Assembly (NCBI GenBank): GCA_023441965.1
Contig: JAEZNB010000110.1
Location: 1 to 18,349 of the forward strand
DNA: 18,349 bases
From: Bacillota bacterium
GTDB lineage: Bacteria; Bacillota; Clostridia; Lachnospirales; Lachnospiraceae
Reading direction: 5' to 3'
The translations under genes and the position numbers were made by a program. This document shows positions 7,300 to 14,510 of the stretch, piece by piece; position 1 is the stretch's first letter, and each line of letters opens with the position of its first letter. Below the pieces are notes generated by a model that made no database searches, was not told where the DNA came from, and saw only the letters and a list, made by a program, of their open reading frames with translations.

Positions 7300-7363
7300 G
7301 GGCTGTTTCACAGTAACGATAGAGCGGAAGAGACTCTTCGATATTATGAACGGCCCTTTTTTC
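7300..7363 (+). terminator. Terminator after the nitroreductase gene
   Basis: GGGCTGTTTCA (7300-7310) pairs with TGAACGGCCC (7347-7356), with one bulge and one G-T pair, and six T residues follow. The enclosed sequence contains a second small inverted repeat (GAAG...CTTC near 7326-7338). Confidence 0.7.
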
Positions 7364-7683
7364 ATCCCGGATGACGATAAAGAATGATTATTTGCGTATA
7401 ATTAGTAATTTATTGTACTATTTTACTTGTAATATTTATGAAGAAGAATGAATAAATTGCTAGCATTTGAAAGAGTCCATAGAAAAAAATCGTATTAAAT
7501 AGTTGATTTTCATAAATTTATCTTGTATATTAGTTGAATAATTATATATAAATACGGTGGAAAAATATCAGCCACCTGTGTTATAATTAAACATATTAGT
7601 TGTAATTATAAATAAACCCGCAATCCATAATAAATTGGATGAGAGCAGATACCCAACCACTCATAGCGGGAAAAGGAAATCAT
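7364..7683 (+). promoter_or_regulatory. A/T-rich upstream region, promoters and structured leader of the dehydratase operon
   Basis: No gene is seen in this gap. Two candidate promoters occur: TTGTAT (7523-7528), 17 bp, ATATAA (7546-7551); and an extended -10, TGTTATAAT (7579-7587), with only a weak -35. A GGTGG...CCACC inverted repeat (7556-7560 and 7572-7576) lies just upstream of the second -10, as an operator might. In the leader CCCGC (7617-7621) can pair with GCGGG (7666-7670). This encloses ATCCA/TGGAT (7623-7627, 7636-7640) and GAG/CTC (7641-7643, 7660-7662), a possible three-way junction just before the AAAGGAAA ribosome binding site. I do not recognise a known riboswitch. Confidence 0.45.
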
Positions 7684-8673
7684 ATGATAAGCGACAAGCT
7701 GACAGCAGCAGAGATAGAAGCTGCTAGAAAGCGGATCGGAAGCTTCATCCATCAGACTCCGCTGGAAAAATCCATATATTTAAGCAATGCGAAACATAAC
7801 ATATTCCTTAAGCTGGAGTGCCAGCAGCCGGTGAAGTCCTTTAAGATCAGAGGAGCCATCAATAAACTCCTGACCCTGACAGATGAGGAGAAGAGGAGAG
7901 GGATTGCCACGGTTTCCTCGGGAAATCATGGAATAGCTGTCTCCTATGCAGCCAGACTGCTGGGTATTCAGAATGTGAAGATTATCATCCCGGTGACGAC
8001 ACCTTCCAGTAAGATAGAAAAAATCAGATACTATGGCGGGCAAATCCTCCTGATGGGGAATAATTATGACGAAGCCCATGCAGAAGGAAGCAGGTTCATT
8101 AAGGAAAGCGGACTTACCTTCATAGATGGGGGTGATATGGATCCTGTGGTCTATGCGGGGCAGGGAACCGTAGCCCTCGAAGTCCTGGATCAGAATCCGG
8201 AGATTGATACCATACTGGTGCCGATCGGAGGAGGAGGTCTTAGTACCGGAATCGCTATAGCAGCAAAAAGCCGGAAGAAGAGCCTTCAGGTATACGGATT
8301 ATATTCGGAAGCCTGTCCGGCCTGGACAGCCTCTATCCGGGATCAGAAGGTCTATCATGAATATCCGACGGAGGACTCCGTCTGTGAGGCCATGGTGGGA
8401 GGAATCGGACAGCTGGCCTTTGAGCTGCGGGATTGGATGGATGGTTATCTGGAAGTAAAAGAAGAGTATATCCGGAAGGCTATGGTCCATGCCCTTCTGA
8501 ATGAGAAGATCGTCGCCGAAGCTTCGGGGTCGGTGCCGATAGCAGCAGTGCTTCAGTATGGGGATCGGCTCCCCGGAAGGAATATAGCTTTGATCATCAG
8601 CGGTGGGAATACAGACAATGATCTGCTGATCAGGGAGCTTCAGAAGGCTGGTACCAAAGAGGGAATCTTATAG
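7684..8673 (+). CDS. Threonine dehydratase-like PLP enzyme (fold type II)
   Basis: The 329-residue protein belongs to the threonine/serine dehydratase and serine racemase group. K54 in SFKIRGA is the expected PLP Schiff-base lysine. SSGNHGIAVSYAARLLG is the substrate-loop motif, GGGGL (182-186) the phosphate-binding loop, and SGGNTD ends the core. There is no C-terminal ACT regulatory domain, so it resembles a catabolic dehydratase (TdcB), 3-hydroxyaspartate dehydratase, hydroxyectoine-type EutB or serine racemase rather than biosynthetic IlvA. The gene is directly followed by an amino acid importer, so catabolism of an imported amino acid is likely but the substrate is unknown. The start at 7684 has AAAGGAAA at 7 nt. 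An upstream in-frame ATG at 7639 lies in the leader structure and lacks a good site. Confidence 0.82.
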   Translation: MISDKLTAAEIEAARKRIGSFIHQTPLEKSIYLSNAKHNIFLKLECQQPVKSFKIRGAINKLLTLTDEEKRRGIATVSSGNHGIAVSYAARLLGIQNVKIIIPVTTPSSKIEKIRYYGGQILLMGNNYDEAHAEGSRFIKESGLTFIDGGDMDPVVYAGQGTVALEVLDQNPEIDTILVPIGGGGLSTGIAIAAKSRKKSLQVYGLYSEACPAWTASIRDQKVYHEYPTEDSVCEAMVGGIGQLAFELRDWMDGYLEVKEEYIRKAMVHALLNEKIVAEASGSVPIAAVLQYGDRLPGRNIALIISGGNTDNDLLIRELQKAGTKEGIL

Positions 8674-8714
8674 CTCATAAGAGGTTAAAATATAGAAGAA
8701 AAGAGGATAAGGAT

Positions 8715-9497
8715 ATGAAAAAAATTATTGTAGCTATGTTAGCTCTTGTCATGGTAGTGGGCTTAACAGCCTGCGGCTCCAAGAAGGATGACAAGAAGCT
8801 GGTACTGGGGACATCCGCTGATTATCCCCCCTTTGAATTTATCGTACTGAATGATAAAGGGGAGAAGGAGTATGCCGGAATCGACATATGGTTTGCAGAG
8901 CAGATTGCAAAGGATGCAGGAAAAGAGCTTGAAATCGTTAACATGAGCTTCGACAATCTGATGGCTTCTCTCGGTAAGGGTGAGGTGGACATGGTTATCG
9001 CTGCCAGTGAGGTAAGTGAAGAGCGCGCTAAGGTTGCTGACTTCTCCGATCCTTATTACACGGATCTGCCTCCGATGATCCTGGTCAGAGCTGCGGATGC
9101 TGCCAATTATACCACTCTGGACAGCTTCAAGGATAAGACGGTCGGTGCTCAGATGGGTACAACAAAGGCTGATATCGTGACCAACGATCTGCCGGGTGCT
9201 ACCCTGCTAACGGTTTCTTCTGTTACAGATCTGGTTAACAATCTGGTTTATGAGAAGTGTGATGCCATCGTTCTGGATGGAGCCGTAGCATTGCAGTATG
9301 CGAAGAGTGACAGTACCCTGGTGGTTTCTGATGCCGCTTTGGGAACCGCTGCTCCTTATGTAGTTGCTGTTAAGAAGGGGGATCCTTCCAAGCTGCTGGA
9401 GTCCATTAATAAGACCATCGCTAAAGTAACAAGTGACGGAACCATGGATAAGTGGATTGATGAGGCTGATGCACTGAGTGCCGAAGCAATTGAATAA
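8715..9497 (+). CDS. Amino acid ABC transporter substrate-binding lipoprotein
   Basis: The 260-residue protein is an SBP_bac_3 family receptor of a polar amino acid importer. A lipoprotein signal peptide ends in LTAC, with C20 as the lipidated cysteine. The mature part begins with the classic LVLGTSADYPPFEF strand, followed by AGIDIWFAEQIA, the GEVDMVIAA segment and the ERAKVADFSDPYY motif. In this family the Arg of that motif often contacts the ligand's carboxylate. The length is normal. It follows the dehydratase gene by 41 bp without a terminator and precedes the permease, with a strong hairpin in between. Cystine-, arginine- and glutamine-type receptors look alike, so specificity is not assigned. 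Confidence 0.92.
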   Translation: MKKIIVAMLALVMVVGLTACGSKKDDKKLVLGTSADYPPFEFIVLNDKGEKEYAGIDIWFAEQIAKDAGKELEIVNMSFDNLMASLGKGEVDMVIAASEVSEERAKVADFSDPYYTDLPPMILVRAADAANYTTLDSFKDKTVGAQMGTTKADIVTNDLPGATLLTVSSVTDLVNNLVYEKCDAIVLDGAVALQYAKSDSTLVVSDAALGTAAPYVVAVKKGDPSKLLESINKTIAKVTSDGTMDKWIDEADALSAEAIE

Positions 9498-9513
9498 TCA
9501 ATAAGGTTTAGAT

Positions 9514-9552
9514 GCAAAGGTGTAAAGGCTGCCTGCAGCTTTACACCTTTGC
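9514..9552 (+). promoter_or_regulatory. Intercistronic hairpin between binding-protein and permease genes
   Basis: The arms GCAAAGGTGTAAAG (9514-9527) and CTTTACACCTTTGC (9539-9552) are perfectly complementary. The intervening bases can extend the stem by CTG/CAG around a CCTG loop, leaving one bulged G. No T-run follows, so it is not a standard terminator. It is likely a 3' stabiliser that raises binding-protein expression over the membrane subunits, an inference from known ABC importer operons. Confidence 0.7.
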
Positions 9553-9571
9553 TTAAGAAGAAAGGAAGAAG

Positions 9572-10276
9572 ATGAGTCCAACTAATTTTTTTAACTTTAC
9601 TTTTCTGCCGAAATACTTATCTTTATTTATACAAGGGGTGGAATATACCCTCTTTATTTCTGTTGTATCGGTTTTACTTGCGGTAGTACCGGCGCTCTTA
9701 CTGGCATTGATGCGCTTAAGTAAATCCTGGATCATCAGAAGCTTGGCCGGTATGTATATCGCTATTTTCAGGTCAACACCTCTATTGGTACAGCTGGCCA
9801 TGGTTTATTTCGGTCTTTTTTACTATATAAAAATACCGACCTATTATCTCTTTGGCTTTATCAACACCTCCATGTTCATTCCGGGTGTTGTTGCGCTGGC
9901 ACTGAACAGTGCCGCCTATGTTGCCGAGATTTTCCGCGCGGGAATCCTGGCTGTGGATTCGGGACAGAATGAAGCGGCAAGAAGTCTTGGCTTATCAGCA
10001 TCGAAATCTATGAAGCTTGTGGTTCTTCCGCAAGCGATTAAAAATATATTACCGGCACTGGCCAATGAAGTGATTACGATGGTGAAGGAATCCTCCATCT
10101 GCTCCACCCTCGGTATGGTGGAGCTCATGTGGGCGGCAAAGACCGTATCCTCAACCACCTATATTACGATTGGTCCCTATGTCCTCGTAGCACTGGTTTA
10201 TTTCTGCATCAACTACCCTGCAAGTAAGGGAATTGAGGCGATTGAAAGGAGGATGAGACGTGGAGACAAGCGGTAA
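9572..10276 (+). CDS. Amino acid ABC transporter permease
   Basis: The 234-residue protein is a HisM/GlnP-type permease. It has about five membrane segments, the early FIQGVEYTLFISVVSVLLAV and FRSTPLLVQLAMVYFGL stretches typical of the family, and the EAA loop (EAARSLGLSASKSMKLVVLPQAI), which docks on the ATPase. The gene starts at ATG behind AAAGGAAGAAG and overlaps the ATPase gene by 17 bp. Only one permease gene is present, so a homodimeric membrane unit is expected. With the upstream lipoprotein and downstream ATPase it forms a complete importer. Confidence 0.93.
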   Translation: MSPTNFFNFTFLPKYLSLFIQGVEYTLFISVVSVLLAVVPALLLALMRLSKSWIIRSLAGMYIAIFRSTPLLVQLAMVYFGLFYYIKIPTYYLFGFINTSMFIPGVVALALNSAAYVAEIFRAGILAVDSGQNEAARSLGLSASKSMKLVVLPQAIKNILPALANEVITMVKESSICSTLGMVELMWAAKTVSSTTYITIGPYVLVALVYFCINYPASKGIEAIERRMRRGDKR

Positions 10277-11006
10277 ACTGATTTCTGTAAGGAATCTGAC
10301 AAAGGAATATAACAAGGGCCAGGTCAAGGCTCTGAACAACTGCAATATTGATATCAGCCGCGGGGAGGTGGTGGCAATCATCGGTCCCTCCGGCTCCGGT
10401 AAGTCCACCCTGCTTCGCAGCTTAAATCTCCTGGAGGACCCCTCACAGGGCGAGATTTATTTTGATGGAGTGAATCTGGCAGACAAGCATGTGGACATTG
10501 ATCTCCACCGCAGACGGATGGGGATGGTATTCCAGCATTTCAATCTGTTTCCGCATAAAACGGTGCTTCAGAATATCACACTGGCACCGGTTAATCTGAA
10601 GCTGAAGACGAAGGCAGAAGCAGAAGCGATCGCTTATAAGCTGCTGGAGCGGATCGGTCTTAGCGATAAGGCCCAGGAGTATCCCTCCATGCTATCCGGC
10701 GGTCAGAAGCAGCGTATCGCCATCGTCCGTTCCCTGGCGATGAATCCGGAGGTAATGCTCTTCGATGAACCCACCTCTGCTCTGGACCCGGAGATGGTAG
10801 GTGAGGTTCTGGATCTGATTAAGGATCTGGCGAAGGAAGGGATGACCATGGTAATCGTGACCCACGAGATGGGCTTTGCCCGTGAAGTAGCTTCCCGTGT
10901 GGTCTTCATGGATGAGGGTGCGATCAGAGAGGACAATACTCCGGGCGAGCTCTTTGATCATCCCCAGGACCCGAGACTGAAGGAATTCCTGTCAAAGGTG
11001 CTGTAG
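10260..11006 (+). CDS. Amino acid ABC transporter ATP-binding protein
   Basis: The 248-residue protein is a GlnQ/TcyC-like ATPase that powers the importer. Walker A is GPSGSGKS (42-49), the Q-loop is in FQHFNLFPH, the signature is LSGGQ (145-149), Walker B is VMLFDEP with D169 and E170, and the switch histidine is in VTHEMG. The start codon is GTG with AAGGAGG 7 nt upstream, inside the permease gene, so the two are translationally coupled. The length is normal and all motifs are intact. It is the last gene of the operon. I see no clear terminator between its stop and the next promoter at 11043. Confidence 0.95.
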   Translation: METSGKLISVRNLTKEYNKGQVKALNNCNIDISRGEVVAIIGPSGSGKSTLLRSLNLLEDPSQGEIYFDGVNLADKHVDIDLHRRRMGMVFQHFNLFPHKTVLQNITLAPVNLKLKTKAEAEAIAYKLLERIGLSDKAQEYPSMLSGGQKQRIAIVRSLAMNPEVMLFDEPTSALDPEMVGEVLDLIKDLAKEGMTMVIVTHEMGFAREVASRVVFMDEGAIREDNTPGELFDHPQDPRLKEFLSKVL

Positions 11007-11042
11007 AGCCACGGAAAGCATAAAGTATTTATTATAACTATA

Positions 11043-11071
11043 TTGAATCATTCACCTGATAATGTTATAAT
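11043..11071 (+). promoter_or_regulatory. Promoter of the 62-aa protein gene
   Basis: TTGAAT (11043-11048), exactly 17 bp, then the perfect -10 TATAAT (11066-11071). The predicted start at about 11078 falls on the first bases of the AGGAGG ribosome binding site, giving an unusually short leader of about 14 nt. Confidence 0.75.
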
Positions 11072-11091
11072 ATTACCAGGAGGTGGCTTAT

Positions 11092-11280
11092 ATGTTTAAA
11101 AAGAGTGTCAATTCAGATAGTTCGAAGAAAATTACGAAAAAGATGAAGAAAATATCTTACGATGAACATTTTACAAGAGCAACCGAATCCATAGACTTGG
11201 CGAAAAACCAGAAATTTACGGATATCGACGATGGTATAACAAAACGACAGGTGAGTGAAGTTGAGAAACTGACAAAGTAA
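11092..11280 (+). CDS. Small basic protein of unknown function (62 aa)
   Basis: I do not recognise a family. The protein has a Lys/Ser-rich N-terminus (MFKKSVNSDSSKKITKKMKK), then a more acidic, probably helical part (YDEHFTRATESIDLAKNQ, FTDIDDGITKRQVSEVEKL). It has no signal peptide, membrane helix or cysteine. AGGAGG stands 8 nt upstream of the ATG at 11092. A GTG at 11083 overlaps the ribosome binding site and is unlikely as a start. The gene has its own consensus promoter and its own terminator, strong evidence that it is real and independently transcribed. A nucleic-acid-binding or regulatory role fits the charge pattern but is speculation. Confidence 0.65.
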   Translation: MFKKSVNSDSSKKITKKMKKISYDEHFTRATESIDLAKNQKFTDIDDGITKRQVSEVEKLTK

Positions 11281-11289
11281 AGATAAAGC

Positions 11290-11323
11290 CGGGACCCTCC
11301 AGACAAAGGTGGGCCCGTTTTTT
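11290..11323 (+). terminator. Terminator of the 62-aa protein gene
   Basis: CGGGACCC (11290-11297) pairs with GGGCCCG (11111-offset equivalent 11311-11317) with one bulged A, followed by six T residues. The T-rich tail runs straight into the -35 box of the vanW promoter. Confidence 0.8.
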
Positions 11324-11330
11324 ATTCTTT

Positions 11331-11359
11331 TTGTACATTTTGCATTCCTGTGTTATAAT
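11331..11359 (+). promoter_or_regulatory. Promoter of the VanW-family gene
   Basis: TTGTAC (11331-11336), 17 bp, TATAAT (11354-11359), with TGTG just upstream of the -10. The start near 11366 gives a leader of about 50 nt. Confidence 0.75.
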
Positions 11360-11414
11360 ACGATTATCACTAAGCAAATCAGTGAGATATTCATCCATAG
11401 ATAAGGAGGAAACT

Positions 11415-12797
11415 ATGAAGAGAACAAAAATTCTGCTTCCTGTCTTCACTTTCATTGCTTTCGTCTTCCTGTCTGCCTGTATGGACAGTCAGGCAAGGGC
11501 AGCAGAAAGCTCCAAAACCATAAACAAAGGAGTATACATAGATACGGTTGATATTGGCGGAATGACCGCAGCAGAAGCAAGGGAGGCGGTGAAATCCTTT
11601 GTCTCGAATCTGCAGGACAAACAGATCGCAATCGTTGCGGGGGATGGTGTTGTCTATACCTCCATGAGGGAGCTCGGATATCGCTGCGAACCGCATACCT
11701 ATATCGAGCAGGCCCTTGGATTGGTTTCCCCGGGCAATCTGATCAAGCGTTATAAAAATGCGAAGGATATTGAGCATGGCAAGGTCGTCTATCCGCTGAC
11801 CTTCACCTATGATGAGGAGAAGCTTAGAAAGCTGGTCGAGACCAAGGTTACCCGCTATAATATCAAACCGGAGAATGCCTCCTTCAGCAGACAAAAAGGA
11901 GAATTCGTATACATAGACCATAAGTTAGGAAGCAAGGTAAATGTTGATCAGACCGTGGCTCTGATCAAGAGTAATATTGAAAATTGGAACAGACTGGATA
12001 TCCTTGTGCAGGCGGTAATGGAAGATGATATGCCGGAGTTTACAAGGGAAATGCTTGAAAGCTGCAATACTGTACTGGGAGAGTTCAAGACAGAATTTAA
12101 AGACTCGGCTGAGGGAAGAGCTGCGAATCTGGCCAATGGGGCCAGACTGATTAATAATGCGGTTCTATTTCCCGGTGAGGAATTCTCATCCTTGGATTAT
12201 CTGCTTCCCTTTAAAGAGTACAATGGCTACTATGTGGCAAACTCCTATCTGAACGGTGAGATTGTGGAAAGTGTCGGAGGCGGAGCTTGTCAGGTTACGA
12301 CAACCCTTTATAATGCGGTATTGTTATCAGAGCTGAATATCGTATATCGGAGCAACCATTCCATGACGGTATCCTATGTACCTTTATCCATGGATGCTGC
12401 CGTATCGGAGTATGGTTTAGATTTCCGCTTCAGTAACAACAAGGACTACCCGGTACTTATTGAGGCCTTCAGTAAGGACAAGACTATTACCTTCCGGATC
12501 TGGGGTCATGAGACCAGGGACACAGCCCGTCGTAAGCTTGAATTTGTCAGTAAGACCATAGATGTCATCAATCCTCCTTCCAAGGATATTATTACTGAGG
12601 ATCCGACGAAGCCAACCACCTACCGGAAGGTGACACAGCAGGCCCGCAAGGGATACAAGGCAGAGCTTTATAAGGTTGTTTATGTGGATGGCAAGGAAAC
12701 CGAAAGAACATTGGTCAACAGGAGCAGCTATGCAGCGAAGCCTAACCATGTCACAATCGGTACGATGAAGGCTACAACCAAGAAAACAGGACAATAA
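11415..12797 (+). CDS. VanW family lipoprotein
   Basis: The 460-residue protein has a lipoprotein signal ending LSAC (C22) and a helical/beta N-terminal region starting with INKGVYIDTVDIGGMTAAEAREAV, typical of the PG_binding_4 (YkuD-associated) domain. A VanW domain lies at about 230-370, with AANLANGARLINNAVLFPGEEFS, GGGACQVTTTLYNA (C292) and NHSMTVSYVP. The C-terminal part is G5-like. Some vancomycin-resistance clusters contain VanW, but its biochemical function is unknown and most clostridial copies, like this one, lie outside resistance clusters. It probably acts at the outer membrane face on or near the wall. The start at 11415 has AAGGAGG 8 nt upstream; the frame is open to 11331, but that is promoter sequence. 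Confidence 0.88.
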   Translation: MKRTKILLPVFTFIAFVFLSACMDSQARAAESSKTINKGVYIDTVDIGGMTAAEAREAVKSFVSNLQDKQIAIVAGDGVVYTSMRELGYRCEPHTYIEQALGLVSPGNLIKRYKNAKDIEHGKVVYPLTFTYDEEKLRKLVETKVTRYNIKPENASFSRQKGEFVYIDHKLGSKVNVDQTVALIKSNIENWNRLDILVQAVMEDDMPEFTREMLESCNTVLGEFKTEFKDSAEGRAANLANGARLINNAVLFPGEEFSSLDYLLPFKEYNGYYVANSYLNGEIVESVGGGACQVTTTLYNAVLLSELNIVYRSNHSMTVSYVPLSMDAAVSEYGLDFRFSNNKDYPVLIEAFSKDKTITFRIWGHETRDTARRKLEFVSKTIDVINPPSKDIITEDPTKPTTYRKVTQQARKGYKAELYKVVYVDGKETERTLVNRSSYAAKPNHVTIGTMKATTKKTGQ

Positions 12798-12850
12798 CAG
12801 CTAAGTATGGTGCTAGTTTCATTATTCTCTATGTGAATCTATTTAAAATT

Positions 12851-12898
12851 TGAGGGAACTGGATATGTCACAGAAGTTCAGTCCCCTCATTTATTTTC
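12851..12898 (+). terminator. Terminator of the VanW-family gene
   Basis: TGAGGGAACTG (12851-12861) pairs with CAGTCCCCTCA (12879-12889) with one A-C mismatch, followed by TTTATTTT. The remainder of the gap to 12982 shows only the MATE ribosome binding site. Confidence 0.7.
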
Positions 12899-12982
12899 AA
12901 AAGACGACAGACCTAATGATTTGGTTCATAGATCCTTGGATGAAACAGATCTCCCACAGCAGGATGATTTAGGAGCGATAAG

Positions 12983-14308
12983 ATGTTTTCCAGAAAATAC
13001 TTGATTAAATTAATCATACCCTTAATAATTGAGCAGCTGCTCGCGGTCACGGTAGGATTGGCAGACGGAATGATGGTCGCCAGAGTAGGGGAAAGTGCCG
13101 TATCCGGTGTATCCCTGGTGGACAGCATTAATATACTGCTAATCGGTCTCTTCGGAGCCTTAGCCACAGGAGGAGCAGTGGTCTCTGCTCAATTTCTCGG
13201 ACAGAAGGAGGAGCAAAAGGCCTGTAGAGCGGGAGAACAGCTGATTGCTTCCAATCTGATGCTCTCTCTGTGCATTATGGCGCTTGCGCTGATCGGAAAC
13301 GCCTCCATATTAAAGCTGATTTATGGAAATGTGGAAGCAATGGTTATGACCAAGGCAGTGACCTATCTGTTCTATTCAGCCCTGTCCTATCCCTTTATCG
13401 CAGTATATAATGCCTGTGCGGCCTTATTTCGGAGCATGGGCAATTCCAAGACCTCAATGATCATTTCCCTGATTATGAATCTGATCAACATTGTCGGTAA
13501 TGCGGTCTTGATCTTCGGCTTTGGCATGGGAGTAGCCGGTGCCGCTATCGCTACCCTGATCTCCAGAATGTTTGCGGCGATTACCATGTTCCTTTTATTA
13601 AAGAACAAGAAAAGGTCCATTCATATTGTGTCTGTCAGAGACTTTCGCCCAGATCTGCATATGATTCGCAGGATTCTTAAGATCGGAGTACCCAATGGAA
13701 TGGAGAACAGCGTATTCCAATTTGGCAAGATCCTGGTTCAGGGTATCATCGCTAGTCTGGGAACCTCCGCAATTACTGCCAATGCAATCGCCAATACCAT
13801 GGCCGGTCTTGGGGTACTGCCCGCCTCGGCAGTGGGCCTGGCTCTGATCACAGTCGTGGGACAATGTGTGGGGGCAGGCGATTATAAGGCGGTGAAGACC
13901 TATACCTATAAGCTTCTGAAAATAGCCTATGTATGCATGGGCATCATCAATGGTCTGATCATTATTCTGATTCCTTTGATTCTGAAGCTATACGGTGTCA
14001 GTGAGGAAACCACAGGAATAGCATCCCAGCTGATGCTTTATCATTGTATTATGGCTGCTCTGATCTGGCCCATCTCCTTTGCCCTGCCCAATGCTTTGCG
14101 GGCGGCCAGTGATGTGAGATTTACCATGTGGGTCTCCATGATTTCCATGTGGACATGGAGAGTCGGCTTCAGCTATATCATGGTCTATTCCTTTGGTCTG
14201 GGTGTATTAGGTGTCTGGATCGCCATGACAATTGACTGGCTTTTCCGCTCCATCTGCTTCCTCACCCGTTTCCATAAGGAAAAATACCGTAGAAACCTAC
14301 AGCTTTAA
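12983..14308 (+). CDS. MATE family efflux transporter
   Basis: The 441-residue protein has about twelve membrane segments in two six-helix halves, the length and layout of MATE (DinF/NorM-type) exporters. These expel cations, drugs or metabolites using a Na+ or H+ gradient. Characteristic stretches are the N-terminal LIIPLIIEQLLAVTVGLADGMMVARVGESAVSG, ALFRSMGNSKTSM in the first half, and IGVPNGMENSVFQFGKILVQG and NAIANTMAGL in the second half. AGGAG lies 8 nt before the ATG. It is a single-gene unit ending in a strong terminator. Substrate cannot be inferred; the neighbouring metal-resistance operon has its own promoter and need not be related. Confidence 0.93.
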   Translation: MFSRKYLIKLIIPLIIEQLLAVTVGLADGMMVARVGESAVSGVSLVDSINILLIGLFGALATGGAVVSAQFLGQKEEQKACRAGEQLIASNLMLSLCIMALALIGNASILKLIYGNVEAMVMTKAVTYLFYSALSYPFIAVYNACAALFRSMGNSKTSMIISLIMNLINIVGNAVLIFGFGMGVAGAAIATLISRMFAAITMFLLLKNKKRSIHIVSVRDFRPDLHMIRRILKIGVPNGMENSVFQFGKILVQGIIASLGTSAITANAIANTMAGLGVLPASAVGLALITVVGQCVGAGDYKAVKTYTYKLLKIAYVCMGIINGLIIILIPLILKLYGVSEETTGIASQLMLYHCIMAALIWPISFALPNALRAASDVRFTMWVSMISMWTWRVGFSYIMVYSFGLGVLGVWIAMTIDWLFRSICFLTRFHKEKYRRNLQL

Positions 14309-14327
14309 AGTCTTGTTCAGATGATTG

Positions 14328-14382
14328 AAACCCGGATAACCATAAAGGTAGCGGCCTTTTGGTTATACCGGGTTTATTTTTA
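14328..14382 (+). terminator. Terminator of the MATE gene
   Basis: AAACCCGGATAACC (14328-14341) pairs with GGTTATACCGGGTTT (14361-14375) with one bulge. An inner AAAGG/CCTTT stem extends the hairpin and ATTTTTA follows. Because the stem also begins with A's and ends with T's it may work in both directions. Confidence 0.8.
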
Positions 14383-14402
14383 CGAAAATATATGAGAGGG
14401 TA

Positions 14403-14431
14403 TTGCATTTTGAAAAGAATGGGAATATAAT
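14403..14431 (+). promoter_or_regulatory. cadCA promoter
   Basis: TTGCAT (14403-14408), 17 bp, then a perfect -10, TATAAT (14426-14431). The start is predicted at about 14438, the first base of the operator repeat. An in-frame TTG at 14403 is this -35 box, not a start codon. Confidence 0.75.
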
Positions 14432-14437
14432 AGCATT

Positions 14438-14463
14438 AACAGTTGAACAATTATTCAACTGTT
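14438..14463 (+). promoter_or_regulatory. CadC/SmtB-type 12-2-12 operator
   Basis: The arms AACAGTTGAACA (14438-14449) and TATTCAACTGTT (14452-14463) are 12-nt inverted repeats with 2 nt between them and one mismatch; the outer 10 bp are perfect. The TGAACAATTATTCA core is typical of ArsR/SmtB-family sites. It begins at the predicted transcription start, so bound repressor would block initiation or clearance. Confidence 0.8.
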
Positions 14464-14510
14464 CAATCGTTGATATGATAAGATTCCTATATAAGGAGGA
14501 AGTAAGGATT

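Noticed and set aside
7556..7683. T-box or known amino acid riboswitch upstream of the dehydratase operon.
   Set aside because: The T-box signature sequence and a terminator/antiterminator pair are absent; only a small possible junction structure is seen.
11415..12797. Vancomycin-resistance cluster suggested by the VanW family name.
   Set aside because: No vanH/A/X ligase or dehydrogenase genes or VanRS regulators are present; VanW domains are common outside resistance clusters.
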